From Pseudomonas sp. JAI120 (GTDB lineage: Bacteria; Pseudomonadota; Gammaproteobacteria; Pseudomonadales; Pseudomonadaceae), in contig NZ_JACHCZ010000003.1 in assembly GCF_014207255.1 (NCBI RefSeq), positions 618,813 through 682,812 of the forward strand: 64,000 bases of DNA, written 5' to 3'. Of the stretch, positions 34,801 through 42,285 are shown in pieces. Made by a program: the position numbers and the translations under genes. Numbering within the stretch: the first letter of the stretch is position 1; each line of letters opens with the position of its first letter. Below the pieces are notes generated by a model. It was not told the DNA's origin and made no database searches. It saw only the letters and a list, made by a program, of their open reading frames with translations.

Positions 34801-36321
34801 GTGTCAGTGGAACTTTGGCAGCAGTGCGTTGAGCTTTTGCGCGATGAGCTGCCTGCCCAGCAATTCAACACCTGGATCCGCCCGCTACAGGTCGAAGCCG
34901 AAGGCGACGAGTTGCGTGTCTATGCGCCCAATCGTTTTGTTCTCGACTGGGTCAACGAAAAGTACCTGAGCCGCGTTCTCGAATTGCTCGATGAACACGG
35001 CAATGGCCTCGCGCCCGTGCTCTCCTTATTGATAGGCAGCAAACGCAGCTCGGCACCTCGTGCTGCACCGAATGCTCCGCTCGCAGCGAGTGCCTCGCAG
35101 GCTCAAGTCGCCGCGGCGCCTGTTAATAACTCGCCAGCGCCGGTTGCCCAGACGCCTTCGAAATCCTCGTCGCAGAAAAACGCGCCTATAAATGAAGAGC
35201 CGTCCCGCGACAGCTTCGATCCGATGGCGGGCGCCAGTTCCCAGCAGGCTCCGGTCCGCGCCGAGCAGCGCACGGTACAGGTCGAAGGCGCGCTCAAGCA
35301 CACCAGCTACCTGAACCGCACGTTCACCTTTGAGAACTTCGTCGAAGGTAAATCCAACCAGCTGGCCCGCGCGGCCGCCTGGCAGGTCGCAGACAACCCC
35401 AAGCACGGTTACAACCCGCTCTTCCTTTATGGCGGCGTTGGCTTGGGTAAGACCCACTTGATGCACGCTGTGGGTAACCACCTATTAAAGAAGAACCCGA
35501 ATGCCAAGGTTGTATACCTGCACTCGGAGCGCTTCGTGGCTGACATGGTCAAGGCCCTGCAGCTCAATGCGATCAACGAGTTCAAGCGGTTCTACCGCTC
35601 CGTTGATGCATTGCTGATCGATGACATTCAATTCTTCGCGCGTAAGGAGCGTTCCCAGGAAGAGTTTTTCCACACGTTCAACGCCCTGCTCGAAGGTGGC
35701 CAACAGGTCATCCTGACCAGTGACCGTTACCCGAAGGAAATCGAAGGCCTGGAAGAACGCTTGAAGTCGCGCTTTGGTTGGGGCCTTACCGTTGCGGTAG
35801 AGCCGCCGGAGCTGGAAACCCGCGTTGCGATCCTGATGAAAAAGGCCGATCAGGCGAAAGTCGATCTGCCCCACGACGCTGCGTTTTTCATCGCCCAGCG
35901 CATTCGCTCCAACGTGCGTGAGCTGGAAGGTGCGCTCAAGCGTGTCATCGCGCACTCTCACTTCATGGGCCGCGACATCACCATCGAGCTGATTCGCGAA
36001 TCCCTGAAGGACTTGCTGGCATTGCAGGACAAACTGGTGAGTGTGGATAACATCCAGCGCACCGTGGCCGAGTACTACAAGATCAAGATTTCCGACCTGT
36101 TGTCCAAGCGCCGTTCGCGCTCGGTGGCTCGTCCGCGTCAGGTGGCCATGGCACTCTCCAAGGAGTTGACCAACCATAGCCTGCCGGAAATCGGTGATGT
36201 GTTTGGCGGCCGCGACCACACCACGGTCTTGCACGCGTGCCGCAAGATCAACGAGCTTAAGGAATCCGACGCGGATATTCGCGAGGACTACAAGAACCTG
36301 CTGCGTACACTGACTACTTGA
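34801..36321 (+). CDS. dnaA: Chromosomal replication initiator DnaA
   Basis: 506 residues from a GTG start with AGGGG eight bases upstream. Domain I is at about 1-80, a Pro/Ala/Ser-rich domain II linker at about 82-165, an AAA+ domain with Walker A GGVGLGKT at 211-218, Walker B LLIDDIQF near 273, and a C-terminal DnaA-box-binding helix-turn-helix with GGRDHTTVLHAC. It melts oriC and loads DnaB. It is the first gene of dnaA-dnaN-recF-gyrB, immediately right of oriC. Confidence 0.99.
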   Translation: MSVELWQQCVELLRDELPAQQFNTWIRPLQVEAEGDELRVYAPNRFVLDWVNEKYLSRVLELLDEHGNGLAPVLSLLIGSKRSSAPRAAPNAPLAASASQAQVAAAPVNNSPAPVAQTPSKSSSQKNAPINEEPSRDSFDPMAGASSQQAPVRAEQRTVQVEGALKHTSYLNRTFTFENFVEGKSNQLARAAAWQVADNPKHGYNPLFLYGGVGLGKTHLMHAVGNHLLKKNPNAKVVYLHSERFVADMVKALQLNAINEFKRFYRSVDALLIDDIQFFARKERSQEEFFHTFNALLEGGQQVILTSDRYPKEIEGLEERLKSRFGWGLTVAVEPPELETRVAILMKKADQAKVDLPHDAAFFIAQRIRSNVRELEGALKRVIAHSHFMGRDITIELIRESLKDLLALQDKLVSVDNIQRTVAEYYKIKISDLLSKRRSRSVARPRQVAMALSKELTNHSLPEIGDVFGGRDHTTVLHACRKINELKESDADIREDYKNLLRTLTT

Positions 36322-36359
36322 TGACACCAGCGCAGCTTATTAAGGCAAGGGACTAGACC

Positions 36360-37463
36360 ATGCATTTCACCATTCAACGCGAAGCCCTGTTGAAACCCCT
36401 GCAACTGGTCGCAGGCGTCGTCGAGCGCCGACAGACCTTGCCGGTGCTCTCCAACGTATTGCTGGTGGTCGAAGGCCAGCAATTATCCCTGACCGGTACC
36501 GACCTGGAAGTCGAGCTGGTCGGTCGCGTGCAACTGGAAGAACCCGCTGAACCTGGCGAGATCACAGTACCTGCACGCAAGTTGATGGACATCTGCAAAA
36601 GCCTGCCGAACGACGCGCTGATCGACATTAAGGTTGATGAGCAGAAGTTGGTGGTCAAGGCGGGACGCAGCCGTTTCACGCTGTCTACTTTGCCGGCCAA
36701 TGATTTCCCGACTGTGGAAGAAGGCCCAGGCTCACTGACCTGCAGCCTGGAGCAAAGCAAACTGCGCCGTCTGATTGAGCGTACCAGCTTCGCCATGGCT
36801 CAGCAGGACGTGCGTTACTACCTCAACGGCATGCTGCTGGAAGTGTCGGAAGGCATCATCCGCGCCGTGGCCACCGACGGCCACCGTCTGGCGATGTGCT
36901 CGATGCGCGCCGATATCGGTCAACCTGATCGTCATCAGGTGATCGTGCCGCGTAAGGGTATTCTCGAACTGGCGCGCCTGCTCACTGAGCCGGATGGCAA
37001 TGTCAGCATCGTACTGGGTCAGCACCATATCCGCGCGACCACCGGCGAGTTCACCTTCACCTCCAAGCTGGTTGACGGCAAGTTCCCGGATTACGAGCGA
37101 GTTCTGCCTAAAGGCGGCGACAAGTTGGTGATCGGTGATCGCCAGGCCCTGCGTGAAGCGTTCAGCCGTACTGCGATTCTCTCCAACGAGAAGTACCGTG
37201 GTATTCGTCTGCAACTGGCCAACGGTCAGTTGAAAATCCAGGCCAATAACCCGGAGCAGGAAGAAGCGGAAGAGGAAGTGGGCGTTGATTACAACGGCGG
37301 CACTTTGGAAATCGGCTTCAACGTGAGCTACTTGCTGGACGTGCTGGGTGTGATGACCACCGAACAGGTTCGCCTGATCCTGTCCGACTCCAACAGCAGC
37401 GCCCTGGTGCAGGAATCCGATAATGACGACTCGGCTTACGTTGTTATGCCGATGCGTCTGTAA
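36360..37463 (+). CDS. dnaN: DNA polymerase III beta sliding clamp
   Basis: 367 residues, three repeated clamp domains of about 120 residues each. It begins MHFTIQREALLKPLQLVAGV and ends with the peptide-binding-pocket region YVVMPMRL. The dimer encircles DNA and tethers polymerase III. It is 38 bases after dnaA, so probably co-transcribed. Confidence 0.99.
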   Translation: MHFTIQREALLKPLQLVAGVVERRQTLPVLSNVLLVVEGQQLSLTGTDLEVELVGRVQLEEPAEPGEITVPARKLMDICKSLPNDALIDIKVDEQKLVVKAGRSRFTLSTLPANDFPTVEEGPGSLTCSLEQSKLRRLIERTSFAMAQQDVRYYLNGMLLEVSEGIIRAVATDGHRLAMCSMRADIGQPDRHQVIVPRKGILELARLLTEPDGNVSIVLGQHHIRATTGEFTFTSKLVDGKFPDYERVLPKGGDKLVIGDRQALREAFSRTAILSNEKYRGIRLQLANGQLKIQANNPEQEEAEEEVGVDYNGGTLEIGFNVSYLLDVLGVMTTEQVRLILSDSNSSALVQESDNDDSAYVVMPMRL

Positions 37464-37483
37464 TCATGCTCAGCAGAAGCTAG

Positions 37484-38587
37484 ATGTCCCTTAGTCGCGT
37501 CTCGGTCACCGCGGTGCGCAATTTGCACCCGGTGACCTTCTCCCCCTCCCCCCGCATCAATATCCTTCACGGCGCCAACGGCAGTGGCAAAACCAGCGTG
37601 CTGGAAGCCATCCACCTGCTAGGACTCGCCCGTTCCTTTCGCAGTGCCCGCTTGTTGCCGGTGATTCAGTATGAACAACTGGCCTGCACAGTATTTGGCC
37701 AGGTTGAACTTGCAGAAGGTGGGCACAGCAGCCTGGGGATTTCTCGTGATCGCGGCGGTGAGTTCCAAATTCGCATCGACGGGCAGAATGCTCGCAGTGC
37801 TGCGCAACTGGCAGAGATCCTGCCATTGCAACTGATCAACCCTGACAGCTTCCGCTTGCTGGAAGGCGCGCCAAAAATCCGCAGGCAGTTCCTCGACTGG
37901 GGAGTGTTCCACGTGGAACCGCGATTCATGGCCACTTGGCAGCGCCTGCAGAAGGCCCTGCGGCAGCGGAACTCATGGCTGCGGCATGGTACACTTGACG
38001 CCGCTTCGCAAGCGGCCTGGGACCGGGAATTGTGCCTGGCCAGCGACGAAATAGATGAATACCGCCGCGCCTATATCAAAGCCTTGAAACCAGTCTTTGA
38101 GCAGACCTTGAGCGAGTTGTTGGATCTCGAGGGGCTGACGCTGAGTTACTACCGTGGTTGGGATAAAGAACGTGAGCTGAGTGCAGTGCTCGCGACGTCC
38201 CTGCAGCGGGATCAGCAAATTGGCCATACCCAGGCCGGACCCCAACGGGCTGATTTGCGTCTTAGATTAGGCGCACACAATGCTGCGGACATCTTGTCCC
38301 GCGGCCAGCAGAAGTTGGTGGTGTGTGCACTGCGTATCGCCCAGGGTCATCTGGTTAGCCAAGCCCGACGTGGTCAGTGTATTTATCTGGTGGATGACTT
38401 GCCGTCTGAACTCGACGAGCAACATCGCCGTGCGTTATGCCGCTTGTTGGAAGAATTACGCTGCCAGGTGTTTATCACCTGTGTAGACCACGAATTATTG
38501 AGGGAAGGCTGGCAGACGGAAACGCCAGTCGCTTTGTTCCACGTGGAACAAGGCCGTATCACCCAGACCCACGACCATCGGGAGTGA
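37484..38587 (+). CDS. recF: DNA replication and repair protein RecF
   Basis: 367 residues. The Walker A GANGSGKT is at residues 30-37; the ABC-type signature and the Walker B VDDLPSELDE are near the C-terminus. It loads RecA at gaps with RecO and RecR. Two parS sites lie inside the gene (37905-37920 and 38535-38550). It is 4 bases before gyrB. Confidence 0.99.
   Translation: MSLSRVSVTAVRNLHPVTFSPSPRINILHGANGSGKTSVLEAIHLLGLARSFRSARLLPVIQYEQLACTVFGQVELAEGGHSSLGISRDRGGEFQIRIDGQNARSAAQLAEILPLQLINPDSFRLLEGAPKIRRQFLDWGVFHVEPRFMATWQRLQKALRQRNSWLRHGTLDAASQAAWDRELCLASDEIDEYRRAYIKALKPVFEQTLSELLDLEGLTLSYYRGWDKERELSAVLATSLQRDQQIGHTQAGPQRADLRLRLGAHNAADILSRGQQKLVVCALRIAQGHLVSQARRGQCIYLVDDLPSELDEQHRRALCRLLEELRCQVFITCVDHELLREGWQTETPVALFHVEQGRITQTHDHRE
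37905..37920. other. parS: parS site, 15 of 16 matches, inside recF
   Basis: TGTTCCACGTGGAACC differs from the Pseudomonas parS palindrome TGTTCCACGTGGAACA at the last base only. It lies about 3.1 kb right of dnaA start, in the expected origin-proximal cluster. Confidence 0.85.
38535..38550. other. parS: parS site, perfect palindrome, inside recF 3' end
   Basis: TGTTCCACGTGGAACA, a perfect 16-bp ParB binding palindrome, 41 bases before the gyrB start. Confidence 0.95.
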
Positions 38588-38591
38588 AGGC

Positions 38592-41009
38592 ATGAGCGAA
38601 GAAAACACGTACGACTCGACCAGCATTAAAGTGCTGAAAGGTTTGGATGCCGTACGCAAACGTCCCGGTATGTACATTGGCGACACTGATGACGGTAGCG
38701 GTCTGCACCACATGGTGTTCGAGGTGGTCGACAACTCCATCGACGAAGCTCTGGCCGGTCACTGCGACGACATCAGCATCATCATCCATCCGGACGAATC
38801 CATTACTGTGCGCGACAACGGTCGTGGCATCCCGGTAGATGTGCACAAAGAAGAAGGCGTTTCGGCGGCAGAGGTCATCATGACCGTGCTCCACGCCGGC
38901 GGTAAGTTCGACGACAACTCCTATAAAGTCTCCGGTGGTTTGCACGGTGTGGGGGTGTCGGTGGTGAATGCTCTGTCCGAAGAGCTGATCCTGACCGTTC
39001 GCCGCAGTGGCAAGATCTGGGAGCAGACCTATGTCCACGGTGTGCCACAGGAGCCGATGAAAATCGTTGGTGACAGTGAAACCACCGGTACCCAGATCCA
39101 TTTCAAGCCATCGGCTGATACCTTCAAGAACATCCACTTCAGCTGGGACATCCTGGCCAAGCGTATTCGTGAACTGTCCTTTCTTAACTCCGGTGTGGGG
39201 ATCGTCCTCAAGGACGAACGCAGCGGCAAGGAAGAACTGTTTAAGTACGAAGGCGGCTTGCGTGCGTTCGTTGAATACCTGAACACCAACAAGACTGCGG
39301 TCAACCAGGTATTCCACTTCAACATCCAGCGTGAAGACGGCATTGGCGTGGAAATCGCCCTGCAATGGAACGACAGCTTCAACGAGAACCTGTTGTGCTT
39401 CACCAACAACATTCCACAGCGTGACGGTGGTACTCACTTGGTGGGTTTCCGTTCCGCGCTGACGCGTAACCTGAACACCTACATCGAAGCCGAAGGCCTG
39501 GCGAAGAAGCATAAAGTTGCCACCACCGGTGACGATGCGCGTGAAGGTCTGACCGCGATTATTTCGGTGAAAGTTCCGGACCCTAAATTCAGCTCCCAGA
39601 CCAAAGATAAGCTGGTGTCTTCTGAAGTGAAAACTGCGGTTGAACAGGAGATGGGCAAGTACTTCTCCGACTTCCTGCTGGAAAACCCGAACGAAGCCAA
39701 ACTGGTTGTCGGCAAGATGATCGACGCCGCGCGTGCCCGTGAAGCGGCGCGTAAAGCTCGTGAGATGACTCGTCGTAAAGGCGCGCTGGATATTGCCGGC
39801 TTGCCAGGCAAACTGGCTGACTGCCAGGAGAAGGACCCTGCCCTCTCCGAACTGTACCTGGTGGAAGGTGACTCTGCTGGCGGTTCCGCCAAGCAGGGTC
39901 GTAATCGTCGCACCCAGGCTATCCTGCCGTTGAAAGGTAAGATCCTCAACGTTGAGAAGGCTCGTTTCGACAAGATGATTTCCTCCCAGGAAGTCGGCAC
40001 CTTGATCACGGCACTCGGCTGCGGTATTGGCCGTGACGAGTACAACATCGACAAGCTGCGCTATCACAACATCATCATCATGACCGATGCTGACGTCGAC
40101 GGTTCGCACATCCGTACCCTGCTGCTGACCTTCTTCTTCCGTCAGTTGCCGGAGCTGATCGAGCGTGGCTACATCTACATCGCCCAGCCGCCGTTGTACA
40201 AAGTGAAGAAAGGCAAGCAAGAGCAGTACATCAAAGACGACGACGCCATGGAAGAGTACATGACGCAGTCGGCCCTGGAAGATGCAAGCCTGCACTTGAA
40301 CGACGAAGCCCCGGGCATCTCCGGCGAGGCGCTGGAGCGTCTGGTTAACGACTTCCGTATGGTGATGAAGACGCTCAAGCGCCTGTCGCGCCTGTACCCA
40401 CAGGAACTGACCGAGCACTTCATCTACCTGCCGTCCGTAAGCCTGGAGCAGTTGGGCGACCACGCCCACATGCAAGAATGGCTGGCCCAGTACGAAGTAC
40501 GCCTGCGCACTGTCGAAAAATCCGGCCTGGTGTACAAAGCCAGCCTGCGTGAAGACCGTGAGCGTAATGTCTGGCTGCCAGAGGTCGAATTGATCTCCCA
40601 CGGCCTGTCGAACTACGTCACCTTCAACCGCGACTTCTTCGGCAGCAACGACTACAAGACCGTTGTGACCCTCGGCGCGCAACTGAGCACCCTGCTGGAC
40701 GACGGTGCTTATATTCAGCGTGGCGAGCGTAAGAAAGCGGTCAAGGAGTTCAAGGAAGCCCTGGACTGGTTGATGGCGGAAAGCACCAAGCGCCACACTA
40801 TCCAGCGATACAAAGGTCTGGGCGAAATGAACCCGGACCAACTGTGGGAAACCACCATGGACCCAGCCCAGCGCCGTATGCTGCGTGTGACTATCGAAGA
40901 CGCCATTGGCGCTGACCAGATCTTCAACACCCTGATGGGTGATGCGGTCGAACCTCGTCGTGACTTCATCGAGAGCAATGCCTTGGCGGTGTCTAACCTG
41001 GACTTCTGA
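38592..41009 (+). CDS. gyrB: DNA gyrase subunit B
   Basis: 805 residues. It has the GHKL ATPase motifs DNSIDEA, DNGRGIPV and GLHGVGVSVVNALS, a transducer domain, and the TOPRIM motif EGDSAGGSAKQGR. The length fits the gammaproteobacterial form with its extra domain. With GyrA it introduces negative supercoils. It is the last gene of the dnaA block, followed by a terminator. Confidence 0.99.
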   Translation: MSEENTYDSTSIKVLKGLDAVRKRPGMYIGDTDDGSGLHHMVFEVVDNSIDEALAGHCDDISIIIHPDESITVRDNGRGIPVDVHKEEGVSAAEVIMTVLHAGGKFDDNSYKVSGGLHGVGVSVVNALSEELILTVRRSGKIWEQTYVHGVPQEPMKIVGDSETTGTQIHFKPSADTFKNIHFSWDILAKRIRELSFLNSGVGIVLKDERSGKEELFKYEGGLRAFVEYLNTNKTAVNQVFHFNIQREDGIGVEIALQWNDSFNENLLCFTNNIPQRDGGTHLVGFRSALTRNLNTYIEAEGLAKKHKVATTGDDAREGLTAIISVKVPDPKFSSQTKDKLVSSEVKTAVEQEMGKYFSDFLLENPNEAKLVVGKMIDAARAREAARKAREMTRRKGALDIAGLPGKLADCQEKDPALSELYLVEGDSAGGSAKQGRNRRTQAILPLKGKILNVEKARFDKMISSQEVGTLITALGCGIGRDEYNIDKLRYHNIIIMTDADVDGSHIRTLLLTFFFRQLPELIERGYIYIAQPPLYKVKKGKQEQYIKDDDAMEEYMTQSALEDASLHLNDEAPGISGEALERLVNDFRMVMKTLKRLSRLYPQELTEHFIYLPSVSLEQLGDHAHMQEWLAQYEVRLRTVEKSGLVYKASLREDRERNVWLPEVELISHGLSNYVTFNRDFFGSNDYKTVVTLGAQLSTLLDDGAYIQRGERKKAVKEFKEALDWLMAESTKRHTIQRYKGLGEMNPDQLWETTMDPAQRRMLRVTIEDAIGADQIFNTLMGDAVEPRRDFIESNALAVSNLDF

Positions 41010-41030
41010 TCCTGGCGCGCCCCCAAAAAT

Positions 41031-41063
41031 AAAAAAGGCCAACGCTATGCGTTGGCCTTTTTT
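41031..41063. terminator. Bidirectional terminator after gyrB
   Basis: AAAAAAGGCCAACGC and GCGTTGGCCTTTTTT flank a four-base loop; both strands end in a T-run. It serves gyrB on the plus strand and the convergent response-regulator gene on the minus strand. Confidence 0.93.
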
Positions 41064-41083
41064 ATTGCGAATGGTCTGCAAAA

Positions 41084-41099
41084 TGCTCCACGTGGAACA
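41084..41099. other. parS: parS site, 15 of 16 matches, after gyrB
   Basis: TGCTCCACGTGGAACA, one mismatch at the third base, just after the gyrB terminator and before the response-regulator stop. Third member of the origin-proximal parS cluster seen here. Confidence 0.85.
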
Positions 41100-41108
41100 T
41101 CATGGTTT

Positions 41109-41831
41109 TTATCCAGAAGAAGCCGCAGCCACGCTCTCCAACCGATACCCATACCCATAGATCGTCAACAACTGCCAACCCCTATCAGCGGTAAGCCCGA
41201 GCTTGTTGCGTAGCCGATAGATATGCGTATCCAGCGGCCGAGAGGACACCATTTCTTCATGGGTCCAGAACCGCTCATAAAGGTACTCGCGCGATAGCGG
41301 CCGAGCCAGGTTGGCGAATAAGCAGCTCGCCAGACGGTATTCGCGCTCGGTGAGGTTGATCGGTTTGCCTGCGCGCGTGACGGTCAACTCTGCGTCGTCG
41401 AAGGTCAGGTCATTGAAACTCTGCACTTCGGGGGTCGCCGATTTCTGCAGGCCATGCCGACGCAGAACGGCTGTAACTCGCGCCTTCAGTTCGTTAGGGC
41501 GAAAGGGCTTGCTGACGTAATCGTCGGCGCCACTGTTCAATGCGGTAACGATATCGCTTTCGGCATCACGGCTGGTGAGCATGATGACAGCGGGTGGTGA
41601 CTCCATGTGCTCACGGGTCCAGCGTAGCAAAGCAATACCGGTGATGTCGGGCAGTTGCCAGTCGAGTATCAACAGGTCGAAGGTCTCCCGGCGCAATTGA
41701 CGCAGCAGGTCTTCGCCGCGCTCGAAGCAATGCAGGGTCCAGGATTGTTCGGCGGTGCTGGGGATTTGTCGCAGTGTCTGTTCCACCCGTCGCAATTCTG
41801 CGGGTTCGTCATCCAGTATTGCGACACGCAT
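41109..41831 (-). CDS. OmpR/PhoB-family response regulator
   Basis: 240 residues from the ATG at 41831 (AGGA seven bases upstream); the frame extends upstream but without signals. The receiver has D7/D8 and the phospho-acceptor D57 in LILDWQLPDITG, with the switch Lys in YVSKPFRP near residue 108. A winged-helix DNA-binding domain follows (RPLSREYLYERFWTHEEMVS). It is probably paired with the divergent CHASE2 kinase at 42282. Its target genes are not known. Not part of the conserved core order. Confidence 0.93.
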   Translation of the reverse strand: MRVAILDDEPAELRRVEQTLRQIPSTAEQSWTLHCFERGEDLLRQLRRETFDLLILDWQLPDITGIALLRWTREHMESPPAVIMLTSRDAESDIVTALNSGADDYVSKPFRPNELKARVTAVLRRHGLQKSATPEVQSFNDLTFDDAELTVTRAGKPINLTEREYRLASCLFANLARPLSREYLYERFWTHEEMVSSRPLDTHIYRLRNKLGLTADRGWQLLTIYGYGYRLESVAAASSG

Positions 41832-42111
41832 GGGAGGGTCCTTTCTTTTTGAAGAGTACGGCAGTCGTATATTGAGGGGCACGTACTGCGCAGATGCCGG
41901 TCATTGAATCTGAAGAATTGTGCTCAGGTTCGTCGACCCCTTGGATCTCTCGGTAGGCTGGGATCAATAAGCGAATACGCCATTGAAAGTCTTCCATACC
42001 TATGTGGGAAAGATACCGACTCCAGGCGTTAAGGAAAAGGATCAGCCGACGCATGCGCTGTCGTAAACTCCTGTGCCCTGATAGTGGATGCCCTTTGGAA
42101 TCCCCGCCGTT

Positions 42112-42285
42112 ATGAACATCAAGCAGGAAATTTTTTCCACCGCGCCGAAAATGAGCTTCACTGGGCTCAAAGCGTCGTTCTATCACGTACGTATGTCGGC
42201 TTACGACGTGCAACGCCTGAGGAGGAATCGGGGGCCTATGCCATCATCTACCGCCTGCCAACAACACCGGCGCGTTGATCCATGA
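42112..42285 (+). CDS. Possible 57-residue leader ORF overlapping the kinase start
   Basis: In the 450-base gap between the regulator and the kinase the only suggestive ORF runs from an ATG at 42112 and stops at 42285, where ATGA overlaps the kinase ATG. The product (starting MNIKQEIFSTAPKMSFTG) has no recognised family, no signal peptide and no clear Shine-Dalgarno (GGAA 11 bases upstream). Its stop-start overlap could couple translation, because the kinase itself has a poor ribosome site. It may also be chance. The rest of the gap shows no gene; promoters for the divergent pair should lie there. Confidence 0.25.
   Translation: MNIKQEIFSTAPKMSFTGLKASFYHVRMSAYDVQRLRRNRGPMPSSTACQQHRRVDP

Noticed and set aside
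38559..41081. 840-codon minus-strand open frame opposite gyrB
   Set aside because: It mirrors gyrB fully and has no homology-like motif.
41809..42213. Minus-strand open frame of 134 codons overlapping the response-regulator start
   Set aside because: It overlaps the start of a clear gene, has no ribosome site, and its residues show no family pattern.
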